DNA of 64,000 bases from Liquidambar formosana (taxonomy: Eukaryota > Streptophyta > Magnoliopsida > Saxifragales > Altingiaceae). Under the pieces are notes generated by a model. It searched no databases, was not told the DNA's origin, and worked only from the letters and a program-made list of their open reading frames with translations. Positions 12,234 through 23,553 of this stretch are shown here, one piece after another. The stretch covers positions 29,119,613-29,183,612 of the forward strand of contig CM077824.1 in assembly GCA_039720395.1 (NCBI GenBank), read 5' to 3'. How positions within the stretch are numbered: position 1 is the stretch's first letter; every line of letters begins with the position of its first letter. The translations under genes were made by a program, and so were the position numbers.

Positions 12234-12317
12234 CCTCGGGTGACCACCCAGGCCTGGGCGGCTAGCCGCTTGGGCCCAGGAGGCTAGCCGCCCAGCCCTA
12301 GATGGTCACCCAAGCCT
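12234..12317 (+). promoter_or_regulatory. GC-rich stem-loop with paired palindromes in the solo LTR
   Basis: Arms GGGTGACCA (12238-12246) and TGGTCACCC (12303-12311) enclose GCGGCTAGCCGC (12258-12269) and a second GGCTAGCC (12282-12289), spaced 22 bp. This is the counterpart of the 2447-2529 stem-loop with changed sequence but kept layout. Confidence 0.55.
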
Positions 12318-12774
12318 CTTTCCTTTTTTGAGTGTTGACGCGACTCCGTTCCTATTTCCTTGGATTTGCTCGCCTCCAGCCGCCATTTAACCCTATTTTC
12401 AGCCCTATTTGACCTACTTGAGCCCCAAGGGAACCTCTAAGAGCCCTTGGATCAATACCTAGGGTTTTAATCCCAACCATTGAGGGTTTTCCCTCAAACC
12501 CTATGAATACCCCCTTATACTTCAGCAATAGGGGAGGCAATTTCTGAAGTGGAAGGCATATGTGAGACTTGGAAGCTATGACAACCATCCTTAGGGTAGT
12601 TTAACCTAAATTCTGAGTGAGAGAGTGAGAGAAGGAGCTTGGAGGAGGGCTAGAGCTTTGCTTGAAGGCTTGAAGGAGAGTGTTTCCAGCAGTACACAAG
12701 AGGAGAAGCAAACTCTACAGCAGTAAGGTTCTACATACAAGTATACCTTCTCTCTCTCTTTCATTCAAATTAGG

Positions 12775-13700
12775 GGTTTTTGCATAGAATAGCATAATTT
12801 CATGTTCAAGCTCATGTTTTTATCATGTGTTGATGCTTTTAATGCTTAGAATACATGATTAGAATAATGTTTATGGCTGGATTTGCATCATATAATGTTA
12901 TTCCATGTGATTTTATGAGTAGGTGTGTTTTTAGGGTTTTTAGAGTCTTTTCTAGGGTTTTTTTTTTGCATAGAATAGCATAATTTCATGTTCAAACTCA
13001 TGTTTTTATCATGTGTTGATGCTTCTAATGCTTAGAATACATGATTAGAATAATTTTTATGGCTGGATTTGCATGATATAATGTTATTCCATGTGATTTT
13101 ATGAGTAGGTGTGTTTTTAGGGTTTCTAGAGTCTTTTCTAGGGTTTTTTTTGCATAGAATAGCATAATTTCATGTTCAAGCTTATGTTTTGTCATGTGTT
13201 GATGCTTCTAATGCTTAGAATACATGATTAGAATAATGTTTATGGCTAGATTTGCATGATATAATGTTATTTCATGTGACTTTATGCTTAGTTGTGTTTC
13301 TAGGGTTTCTAGAGTTTGTCCTAGGGTTTTGCATTGAATAGCTATGATTTCATGTTAAAGCATATGTTTTTATCGTGTTTTGCTACTTCTATTGGTATGT
13401 ATGCATGATTAGGATGATGTTTATGGGTTGTTTAGTATGCTAGAGTGTTATTCCATGTGATTTACTGCATCTTTGGGATTCTAGGGTTTCCTTAGTGTTG
13501 AAATTGAGTTTATGCTTAGAATAGCATTATTTCATGTGAAAGACTATGTCTTTATCATGTGTGGATTATTCTATTGGCTAATATGCATGGATTGAATGCT
13601 ATTCATATTCTGTTTTGCATGGTTTAGAGTTATTCTATATGATTTTATGCACTAGTGTGATTCTAGGGTTTCATTCATCCTTGTTTTAGGAAGGTTGCAT
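12775..13700. repeat. Five tandem copies of a ~183 bp unit inside the solo LTR
   Basis: GCATAGAATAGCATAATTTC or its variants start at 12782, 12968, 13152, 13331 and 13514, giving periods of 186, 184, 179 and 183 bp. The first three copies are very similar; copies four and five are increasingly diverged, a polarity expected of unit-by-unit expansion from one side. Confidence 0.9.
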
Positions 13701-15002
13701 ATAGCTAGGGTTTTCTTTAGTTTTTCTTCATAGTTGCTGCATATGTGTTGCATATTAGATAACTACGATATTTTTGCATCCATAGTAGTTGGTTTTAGGG
13801 TTATTTGCATGTCATTGCATATAGGGCTGAATTAGGGTTTAGTTAGCTTATGATTCATGTTGTTTGCATGATTTATGGTTGATTTTAAGCCTTATTTCAA
13901 TTCTGTCCAGATTTTTCCACTGTTCTTATTGCCATATTTTGAGCATGTGTTAGCCTATGTTTAAGCATGATAATTGCTTGATTAGGAACTAGTTTGGTTG
14001 GCTGGTGTTTTTTGGTATGTTTTGCATGGAAATTGTAGGTGCTTGACAGGTACAACAGGTGCAACTACCCCACCAATGTGGGGTGGTTATTATGGCTATT
14101 GCAAGATGAAATCTTGCAAATAAGGTAATTACCCTATGCAATAGGGTGGTTATTTTGACAGGTTGCTTTCGCTTAAGGTAAGTAGGGTATGAGGGTGCCC
14201 CAATTCACCCTTCTTTCCTTTCCATGAAACTTTCCCTTTCTCCCTCCTAGGGTTATTCCTTAATAGAGGGATATGGTAGATTCTATAGTTTCCTTTTGTA
14301 AAAAAATGCCTTTTAAATCAAAGTTTCTATCTTTATAAAATTCCATATTTTCTGAAGATCTTTTGGGAATCATTCATTTTTGGAAACTTACCATATTTCT
14401 TATGAAAGGAAACTTAGGGTTTACCATAGGCCTCTATTAGGTTACAACCCTATTCCCTTTCAAACTACGTGGACTTTGATCCATGTATTTCCATACATGG
14501 TACGTAGGCGCTCTTCGTGAGGTTCAAGTCCGCCCTAGGATACTAAGTATCCTAGTTTTTTTTTTTTTTTTTCTTTCCCCCCTTTCTCTTTTCTGTTTTT
14601 CTTTGATTTACTTGATTATTTGGATGAATGAATGGATGATATGCATACTGTCTTGTGATGATAATTGTTATGTCTTGAGTGTTTAAGACTTTGATTTAGC
14701 CCAATTAAATTAAGAGACCGTTTAGGGCGATATGGGTGCCTATAGGCTTTGCCTAGAACCTTCCCATATCGTAACTTAGCCTCCAAATCCACCATCTTTG
14801 GTTTGCAAAAGACCTTTTGCTTTACCATTTTTAAACATGGAGTCATTCTTTTGTTTTCTTAAAACAAAACTGTTTTTTTAGGGTTTTCTTTGTTTCCTTT
14901 AAAAAATAAGGTGGCGACTCCTTTTCGGTTTCAAACCCCAATTCATTCTTTCTTCTTTTCTTTCAAATCCTTGTGGGCCAGTTTTCCGGGGTCCACACTA
15001 TG

Positions 15003-15684
15003 AAGGAACCTCTCAAGTAAAAGAGGTAAAGATTAATATGCTTGTTTGTGAATATGAATTATTCAAAATGAAGGAGGATGAATCAATTAGAGATATGTTT
15101 GCTCGTTTTAATGCTATCATAAATCCTTTGAATTCTCTTGGTAAAATTTATACTAACTCCGAATTGGTGAGAAAAATTCTTAGGAGCTTGCCTAAGGAAT
15201 GGGATACATTCACAATGGCCGTGCTTCAATAAAAGGAATTTTGTTTAATGACTCTTAGTAACCTTGATGGAAATCTAGTTACTCAAGAATTTGTATTCAA
15301 AGCTCGAAAAGCTAGTGAAAGCAAGCCTTCTAAGAGCTTGGCTCTCAAGGCCTTACAAGATGAAGAAGAATCACCAAATGAAGAATGTGAAAATGAAGAA
15401 GATGGAGATATTGCCTTCATATCTCATAAGCTCAAGAAGTTCTTCTCAAGAAGAAACTAAGGAAGGAGATTCAATAAGGGTGATTCATCCAAAAGAATTC
15501 CAAGTAGAGGAGAGAACTTGAATAGAGACTCTCAAGTATGCTGTGAATGCAAGAAGCCCAGACACATCAAGATGCATTACCCTCAACTCAACAACAACCA
15601 CAACAAAACGAATCACAACAACAACTTCAAAGACAATAGTAAATTCAAGAAGAGGGTTTTCACCGTCACTTGGGATGATAAGGC
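15003..15684 (+). pseudogene. gag: SIRE gag, middle block with first zinc knuckle
   Basis: This block continues the gag frame interrupted at 530: EYELFKMKEDES, then RKILRSLPKEW, as in Copia gag (UBN2-type) capsid domains. In-frame TAA stops occur at 15230 and 15458. Around 15539-15585 lies CCECKKPRHIKMHY, a CCHC knuckle whose last Cys is replaced by Tyr. An Asn/Lys-rich nucleocapsid tail follows. The block stops at 15684, where a - strand Copia element is inserted; gag resumes at 25256 in the same frame. Confidence 0.85.
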
Positions 15685-17384
15685 TGTTGGGAATCGAACT
15701 AAAGAGGAAAACTACAAAGGCGGAATTAAAATTTTCCTACAATTCCCAATTGTATGAATCCAATTATGCATAATACAAAACAAAACCCTAACTACATAGA
15801 GAGTTAGGATACTTATAGTTGATTAAAGTCTTCTCTTTTATGCTCCAAGCTTTGTCTTCACCTTTTTGCTCCAAGCTTGAACTCTGAGCAGCAATAAATG
15901 AGCAATCCAAGTGTACTGCCTCCAACGGTATCCACACCTAGCTTGAGCTTAAAGTCCTTTCCTTCTTCTTCCTTATTGTTGCTAGAGGTGGAGAAGAAAG
16001 AAAGAGAGAGAGAGCCTCCTTGTGAAATTCGGCCAGCCCTTAGGGAGAATGAATGTGATTCAAGTGATGTCATCACATCACATGTGAGGCTTTATATAGC
16101 CCACTAATAGGGCCGGCCTTAGTGAGGACTCCTATTCCTTATATGAGTTAAGTTGTAATTATACATAATTGCAACTTAACCTCTCTAATTTATATCTCAT
16201 ATAAATTTGCCCCTTAAGAACAATTGTTTTATTCACTTATGCCCTTTATCTCATTGACTTTCAAACTCTCTTAACATGATCAGTGTGTAACCCATTGGGT
16301 TCACATCATCAAGTAGTATGGATAGCACGAGGTGTGCACAATGGAACTCTTTCCATTAGAGGGTCTAATTGGAACTCCTTCCAATTCCCTAATTGATTAT
16401 AACTTATTTATATTAATTAGGGCTTCTACTAACCATGAGTAACACCTAGCATATAGCTCATGGTGTGGTCCTTAATGAGGTGAATAGTCATTTACAAAGA
16501 ACCCTTCTGTTATAGTTTAAAGGTTACAATTACATCCTTCCATCATCATAATGTCTCCAATTGAACTAATGGGAAATGGAAGTCTGTTAAGTCCCCAGTT
16601 CAATTACTTTATACTCATTCATTAATATTAACTCAATGATGAACTTATGGAAACTCCTTTCCATATTCATACTACCATGGGCCCATGGATTTAATGAGTT
16701 ATATTCAATGGATGCTATATGAGACATTCACTCCCTTTTCTTGAGAGTGATAGATTCCTTGTTGATCACTCATATGCCTTCACACACATAGCAGTAGGGC
16801 CAATGAACACCCTTATAGACCCCTGAATAGGATCTACACTTAGTGTTATCAAACTTCTAAAGCTACATGCATAAGACAACCATGGTGTCTCAGGTCTAAG
16901 GATTACTTGTACCATTATAACAATGAGAAATTGATTGATAGGCAGGTTAAAACTCCATTCAATTTATCTCATATCTTTGGTCACATTCAGTGTACCTATT
17001 CTTATAATAGGCACCCACTTGTTGGTTGTAGTGTCTCCACACAAATAGCTTGAGACTAGCTATCCTCTTATAGAGTCAACCTAACAAGTGCTAGTCCTAT
17101 GGTTCATTACTATCCATCATAGTGAACCTTCAACTAGGAATGATTTAGGAGTTTAGTACAGAGATATATTTACAATCTCAAAATTACAACACTTTGTAAT
17201 TTCAGATTCTCAACTTTAACTCCATGGACATATTATGTAAATATAAATGATGCATGTAAACATAACAGAATAAGCCCTTTTATTAAATCAATAATAAATG
17301 TGACATACATAAATGAAATCAAATTATTGTTCCTAATCCCTAAACAATTATCTCTATGATTGGATTTAGGGCATAATCCTAACA
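15685..17384 (-). repeat. 3' LTR of the decayed Copia element
   Basis: 1700 bp; on the - strand TGTTAGGATTATGCCC...GATTCCCAACA. Directly right of it, on the - strand, is the PPT-like AAGTGGGAGATTG, the usual Copia form. Confidence 0.92.
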
Positions 17385-18320
17385 ATCTCCCACTTACACT
17401 ATAGCCAATCCACCATGTATCTCATACCATATCTTGTCAGTGGTGATCCAATACACTTAGGTCATAGCTTTAGTGAAGGGGTCTGCTAACATTCTCTATT
17501 GAATTAAATCTTCTATATGTATGTATCATCCTTTCCAATGATCTCTCTAATCACTTGGAATCACCGCTTAAAGCTTGGACTTTTGATGAGACTGTGGATC
17601 TTTGTCTTGAGCAATAGCCCCATTGTTGTCACAAAAACAATAGTAAGGACTTCTCAATGTCAGGAACCACTTTTAGTTCAGCGATGAACTTACTAATCCA
17701 AACTTGCAGCAATGCGCTCTAATTTATAGCTCCACCATTTAAGGTGAAAATATATATATATACCTCGATGTTGATCTCCTATCATCATCGTCAGATTAAA
17801 AATCTGAGTCTGTTTTATCAACCATTTCAAGTTTCTTTCTCCATAGGCAAGGCATAGGTCCTTTTGTTCTTCTCAAGAACTTAAGGATAGCCTTAACTGC
17901 TTCCCAGTGTTCCTTATCTAGGTCTGCCTGATATCTGCTCGTAACATTTACAGCAAAACTGATATCTGGTCTTGTAGTTATGGACAACTTGATTCCATGT
18001 TTAACAGAAATTAGACCTTCTTTTGGAATCATGCATTTTGAACCCTTTCAAAATCTTGTCTATGTACTTTGATTGGGAGAGACCTAGCGTCTTTTATGAT
18101 CAATCTCTATAGACCTTTATTCCTAGAATAGAGGATGCTTCTCCCAAATCTTTCATGGAGAAATTCTGTGAAAGTCAATCTTTCACTTATGACAACATCT
18201 CTACATTATTCCTAATAAGTAGAATGTCATCCACTTATAGGACCATAAATGTGATCGCACTCCCACTAACCCTTTGTACAATCATGGTCAATAATGGGTT
18301 CTGTCTCAATAGCAACAGGG
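17385..18320 (-). pseudogene. pol: Copia RT-RNase H remnant
   Basis: Read on the - strand, the RT core occurs near 18226-18260 as VDDILLIRNN, with the Tyr codon of the YVDD motif changed to TAA (18235-18237). Then follow RPDISFAVNVTSRYQAD (near 17960-17940), ILKFLRRTKG and TDSDF at 17796, all typical of Copia RT-RNase H. Further fragments are DNNGAIAQDKDP (about 17590-17640) and ADPFTKAM (about 17455-17485) at the RNase H end. Several frames are needed to read it, and the spacing is shorter than a normal pol, so there are internal deletions. Confidence 0.85.
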
Positions 18321-19550
18321 GTTGTATCAATGTCGGTTTGTGTCTTATTAGACAACTCTTTGAGTTCTATTTTCCTGTTCTTACCTCCTTCTTAAATAAA
18401 CTCTTTTTCAAGAAGGATTGCAAACTAACAAATAAAACACCTTTTGTTTATTAGGAGAATAGACTTAGTATCCTAAACTCTCTTTAAGATAATCCACAAA
18501 CCTACATTCAAGCTATCTTGATTTCCAATTTTGGTTGCATCATATGTCTCTACATATTCAATACAATCCTATACCTTAACATGCTTAAGGCTTGGTGCTT
18601 TCCCTTTTCATATCTCATATGGGTTCTAAGGGATAGCCTTGGTTTGAACTCTGTTTCACAAGTACGCGGCAGTTTCTAGGGCATATCCTTAAAAGGATAA
18701 TATTAGGTCGTTGTAACTTATCATGGACCTAACCATATCCAATAAGGTTCTATTCCTCCTTTCTGACACACCATTAAGTTATGGTGTTCCAAGAGGTGTC
18801 CATTGTGATTGAATGCCCGTTTGAACAAGTTGATCTAAAAATTCACCGATTAAATATTTGCCTCTTTGATCCAATCAAAGAGCTTTAATACTTTTACCGA
18901 TTTGTTTCTCTATTTCATATCTGAATTCTTTGAACCTTTCAAATATTTAAGACTTGTACTTCATTAAGTATACACACCCAAACCTAGAATAAATCATCGA
19001 TAAAGGTTGTAAAGTAAGAGAAACTTCTACATACATCATTATGTATATCTTGTTCTCTTAGGTTTATTAGCATTCAATTTAGAACTATCATGCTCCATTG
19101 CAATTCATATTTACAATAAAGTTTAGAAAATAAAGGCCATCCACATAAACTCCAGAAGTAATGAACTCTTCATTTAATAAAATAGAAAACATTTATTAAA
19201 TCAAACTAAAACCTTGTTTAGATAAAAATGAAATAAAATTAATGTTTCTAATAACTTCTGGATTGTAAAGATAGCCAACTATTATTTCTAAACTACTCCA
19301 GTAGGTAGAGTCAAGCAGCAAGCCCCACAGAAAATGCAGCAATGTTTGCTCCATTCCCCACTTGTAGGGTTGATCCGCCTTTACTCTGCTTTCTGCTTCC
19401 CACTAGATTCTGCATGGAATCAAAATTTGCATCAGAATTAAGTACCCAAGTGGAAGCAGAACTAACATTTAGTTTAGAGCATGATCCATACCTTCCAAAG
19501 ATTGGTTCTTTAGAGTATCCATATACTCCCGACAGTTACGTTTCCAGTGC
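18321..19550 (-). pseudogene. pol: Copia integrase/protease remnant
   Basis: On the - strand the integrase end is visible near 18730-18820: LNGVSERRNRTLLDMVRSM, with the catalytic Glu still present and a TAA just before it (about 18780). The 1.2 kb here is much shorter than a full protease-integrase region, and I could not find the integrase Asp residues or a protease DSG motif with confidence. Confidence 0.7.
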
Positions 19551-19554
19551 CCAT

Positions 19555-20014
19555 CCTTATCGCAGTGAAAACAGGTTCTTTTGGCCTTGTTGTTACCTTT
19601 CTTCCTTCAAGTACTCTTACCCTTGCCTATACCCTTGCCCTTGGGTTTGAGCTTAGACTTGGAAGTAGCAGCTTCATTAAATTCAAGTAAGAATTCTTTC
19701 CCATACAACTCTTGTATGTTGAGAAAAATCTCGTAAGCACTTCCTATGGACTCGTGTTACTTCTTAAGCTCGAGGCTCATAAATACTATCATATAGCACC
19801 TTGCCATAAGATCATCGTCCATACGCTTCAGGTAAGTGTCTTTCTCTTGCTGAGTTGCAGCCTCAACAGGATCAATGGGAAGTGGATTATGAAGTGCATA
19901 GGTAAGATTCTTGGAATTCAAAACAATTTTTAGATTCCTAAGCCAATCAAGACAATTTGGTCTAGTCAAACGGTTGGTGTCCAATATTTTGGATAATGGG
20001 TTGAGGTGAGCCAT
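19555..20014 (-). pseudogene. gag: Copia gag with intact zinc knuckle
   Basis: The frame from ATG at 20014 to 19757 (85 residues) reads as a Copia gag N-terminus, with CLDWLRNLKIVLNSKNL as the capsid helix. After breaks, CFHCDKDGHWKRNC (about 19555-19600, - strand) is a perfect C-x2-C-x4-H-x4-C nucleocapsid knuckle. The middle of gag is shortened. Confidence 0.82.
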
Positions 20015-21439
20015 TTTAATGAACTACATATAGAATATAAAATAGAAAATAAGATTTCATTTTTAATCTATAATGATTGGGTCTTTAATCATATGGTACC
20101 TCCCACTATTTTATCAAATTCCATACACCCTCTAATGGAATTCGGGATTCTCATTCCTAATGGGGATTGGGGTCCCACTATGACCTAGAATCCTCACATT
20201 ATAGTTTCTTGACTTCTAACCCACAATAAGAAGACAACTCCTTGTCTATTGCTTCATAAGCAAATTCCAATCATTTTTCCTCTAGGGTACATACTCCTCA
20301 CATTATAGTTTCTTGGAATACTTCCCTAGTTAAGTTAAACCCATTATTCACACAGGTATGTTTCGCCAAATATATACCTCACATTATAGTTTCTTGGTAT
20401 ATACCAGTTTAGGCACCCCATGATATCTTATATGTAATAGTTTTAAGTAATGTCTTTAACATGGGTAGCTCCTACATGTCTGTAGCCAGGTACCCACATT
20501 AAGGGACGTTAGATGATCCTATAATGATAGAAGGCAATGAAGAATTCATTCCCTATGATTTCTTCATTTTCAACTTAATATTAAAAGAGAGAGGTTTTAA
20601 GGGTCTCATCAAATTAACTAATTTAACATATATCTCATGCATATAAATAAAATATAAAAACATTATATCTAAAATCCACTTTTCGATATTAGTCCCTCTA
20701 AGGTGACATATAACGATCTTTGGATTTGGAGCTATCCCTATTAATCTCATTAAAAGCTCCCACTATGATGATTATGGACTTTTAGAAGATTCAATCCAAG
20801 CCAATGAATTGAATCCAAGGTCTAATGTGGGTGTAGGTGATCGTAAAACATTCATTCGAAACATAGCATGCTCTCTTGAAAGTCTTCTCCAAGCTTTCAA
20901 GTCCTTCAATCTCTTCCATAGGCTTGATGGTCTCCATCATAGGCTTGTTGGGCTCCACCATGCTCTTTTGGCTCCACCATACTCCTTAGTGCGCTCTCGA
21001 TTACATAACATTTAAATAATTTAAAGAAAGGGATACATAAGGCGAATGTGTGGTACATAAGAGAATGATAGAGAGAGAGAAGAAGGTGGCATGCAAGCCC
21101 CAAAATAAATAATTACATCACCATAATTAAATTACAACTCTTGAAAATAATACAACCCATTCATAAGACGGCCAATCACAATTGGTTTAAGGGGTATAGT
21201 CCATAATCATCATCCATTCTTAAACATACAATCACATTGCGTAATAAAAGAAATAACTGTAAACAATAAAGCATATGGGCATTATGGTAACTCTATTGAT
21301 TGGTTTTCATTAATCTCATTAATGTGTCCTAATCTCAATAGGATATGCATAAGTTCCAGAATTAATTAAGTCTTAACATTTAAGACATTTAATTTCAATT
21401 AATCAAATCAATTGAAGCATTTAAAGTCCCCTAACTAAA

Positions 21440-22370
21440 CTCTAATATCAAATATTAGGGTTTCTTTAATTAAACAAAACAATTTCATTTAATTAAATAA
21501 TTTCTAGATTTTAATTTAATCCTAAATTGTGTTTTAAATCATTTAAAACATTATAAAATTAATCACCATTAATTAAATAATCAATTTTGGAATTAAATAA
21601 AATTAATATATTAATTAACTAGTGCATTAGGGTTTCCTAAAACCCTAAACCCTAAGTGCATTAACTCTAAACCCTAAATGTAATCCTAATGCATTAAATG
21701 CCTTATGATTAGTCAATAAATAACTAATCATTTAAACCCTAGGTTTGTATGGTATTAATGATTAGGATTAGGGTTTAATTAATGCCACCTAGGATATTAA
21801 TTACACCTAATTAATATGCACTAATTAGGGTTTCTAAAACCCTAAATCTTAAACCTATTAAATGCCAATGATTAATCACTAAACCTTTGATGATCATGAT
21901 TAGTCATTAATGACCAATCATTTAACCCTAGGTTAGACACATTACTTACTAGGTTTAGTTATTAATTAATGCATTAATAGAATTAGGGTTTAATTAATAC
22001 GAATTAGGGTTTCTTAAACCCTAAACCCTAGACATCATAAATGCAATTAATTTTGCCCTAATAATTAATAACCATGATTGGTCATTTAATGACCAATCAT
22101 TAAACACTTTAATTAAGGTAATTAATAGCCTAATTAGGGTTTCAATTAATGCAATTAATGAATTAGGGTTTTGTCATTAATAGGAATTAGGGTTTCCTAA
22201 GAAACCCTAGGTTTGCCACCAAAATCATGGGGCTGCCATGGCTAGGCCACGGCAAGGGCAGGGGGCTACCATGGCTAGGCCACAGCTAGGCCAGGGGGTT
22301 GCCATGGCTTGGCCATGGCTAGGCCAGGGGGCTGCCATCATCAACAATTGATTAGGGTTTCAAAAACCCA
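21440..22370. repeat. Cluster of telobox-like AAACCCTAA motifs
   Basis: A dozen or more copies of TTAGGGTTT or AAACCCTAA, in both orientations, are spread through very AT-rich DNA with many ATTAAT steps. They are not a contiguous array, so this is not a telomere. Two-unit runs (CCCTAAACCCTAA) occur near 21640 and 22020. Confidence 0.75.
22230..22337. repeat. 33 bp GC-rich tandem repeat
   Basis: CCATGG recurs at 22236, 22269 and 22302 (period 33), each followed by CTAGGCCA or CTTGGCCA. It is far more GC-rich than the flanks. Confidence 0.8.
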
Positions 22371-23540
22371 GTGCTGGTGCCACCATGGGAGGACCTCTAA
22401 GGTCACAATTGTTTCTAAAACTCAATCAATTCGACTCCACCAACAAAACCAGCTTCTGTGTCATGTCCCTACATGATTACTAAGCTAATTGAAGTGGGTT
22501 GGATGATCAAATCATCCCCAATTGTTCTAAACAATTCAAGACCAATGGGTTGTCCAGAATTTGACAGCATACTGTCTATGGTCACAAATTGATTTAAAAC
22601 CCAGCAAGATGATTAATTCAAGCTACAAAATTATTTTTCCTAGTATCCTACATGTCTTAGGAAACTAATGGAAGTGGTTTCATGCAATTTGGAGTTCCCT
22701 AACTCAAGTTATGAATGAAACTCCACTGATGACTTTCTGCAGAAAAACAGCCTACTGTGTTCTTCCAAGAAATCAAACTTTTTGAGTCTTTATACATCAA
22801 GACTCTTTTGAAACTTAAAGAATATGATCTATACATCATATATCATTATCCCATAATGATTATTCATCAATTTTACAGAGGTTTCATAACAAAACAGTAG
22901 CAAGAACCCTAGGGTTCTAAAACCCAGATTCTAACATGGTGGTCTTCTCCTTCTTCCTTCTGTTCTAGAATCATAATCCAATTATGATGCATCCGAATGC
23001 TTGGGAACCTTTCCCTACCATGTCTAGAACATAACCCAAGTGGTGGCAACCATTGCCATGCCTTTGATCTCCATCAAAAACTCACAGTTGTGGTTGTCGC
23101 ATCATTCCCGAGCAAAACTGTCTTCCCTGACAGCCTGTAGTAACAAATTCATAACTTTCACTACAAAACTCGGATCGACGAACCGTTTTTTGGGTTGGAA
23201 AGCTGATTCGAAGAGATTTCTAACCATATATGGCTTGAAAATTTTGGAGAAGAACTCTGACTTCGGCATGCAAAACAAGATAACGGTTTTTCATGGCTAC
23301 CATGAAAACTGTTCTTCTTCTTCTCCAAACTCAATCCCTATTCAACTCTTGAATAACCAGCAGCTCTAAAGCTTATTTTAGAAGAGGAGTAGAAGGAGAA
23401 TTAACCTAGGGTTCAATAACCCTAGGTTTGGCCATGAGAAGGAAAACATTCTAATGCATAAACATGAACCCTAGTTCATTAACCAATCAATTTTACCATA
23501 AAATACAGCCCATATGCAGTTTGTATTAGGCATAATCATG

Positions 23541-23552
23541 GCTCTGATACCA
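23541..23552 (-). other. Primer binding site of the decayed Copia element
   Basis: On the - strand TGGTATCAGAGC begins one base after the LTR end. This is an initiator-Met tRNA PBS, and it fixes the element's orientation. Confidence 0.92.
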
Positions 23553-23553
23553 C

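Larger units (their letters stand above)
531..14997 (+). mobile_element. Solo LTR of a Tat-like Gypsy family, split by a later insertion
   Basis: The LTR begins TGTCAC at 531-536, is interrupted, and resumes ACCCCATTTTT at 11534, ending TCCACA at 14997. Perfect 5 bp target duplications CTATG lie at 526-530 and 14998-15002, and the SIRE gag reads on across them. Without the insert the LTR is about 3470 bp with TG...CA ends and no internal domain, so it is a solo LTR left by LTR-LTR recombination. It shares blocks with the LTRs at 537, 8812, 37865 and 44272: the TTTGATCCATG region, the GATATGGGTGCC region and the GGTGGCGACTCC region near the end. It holds the 183 bp repeats (12775-13700) and a GC-rich stem-loop (12234-12317). 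Confidence 0.9.
20015..23553 (-). other. 3.5 kb leader of the Copia element
   Basis: Non-coding on the - strand between PBS and gag. It contains the telobox-rich AT tract (21440-22370), three 33 bp GC-rich repeats (22230-22337) and, at the left, AT-rich DNA with a CACATTATAG(T)TTCTTG motif repeated at about 20196, 20294 and 20370. The open frame at 23040-23369 on the + strand has no recognisable domain and is probably incidental. Whether the whole leader belongs to the element or includes an old insertion cannot be decided here. Confidence 0.6.

Noticed and set aside
21440..22370. Interstitial telomere
   Set aside because: Motifs are scattered and in both orientations, with at most two adjacent units.
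23040..23369. 109-residue frame that could be a small host gene
   Set aside because: It lies inside the Copia leader and has no recognisable domain; codon use gives no support.
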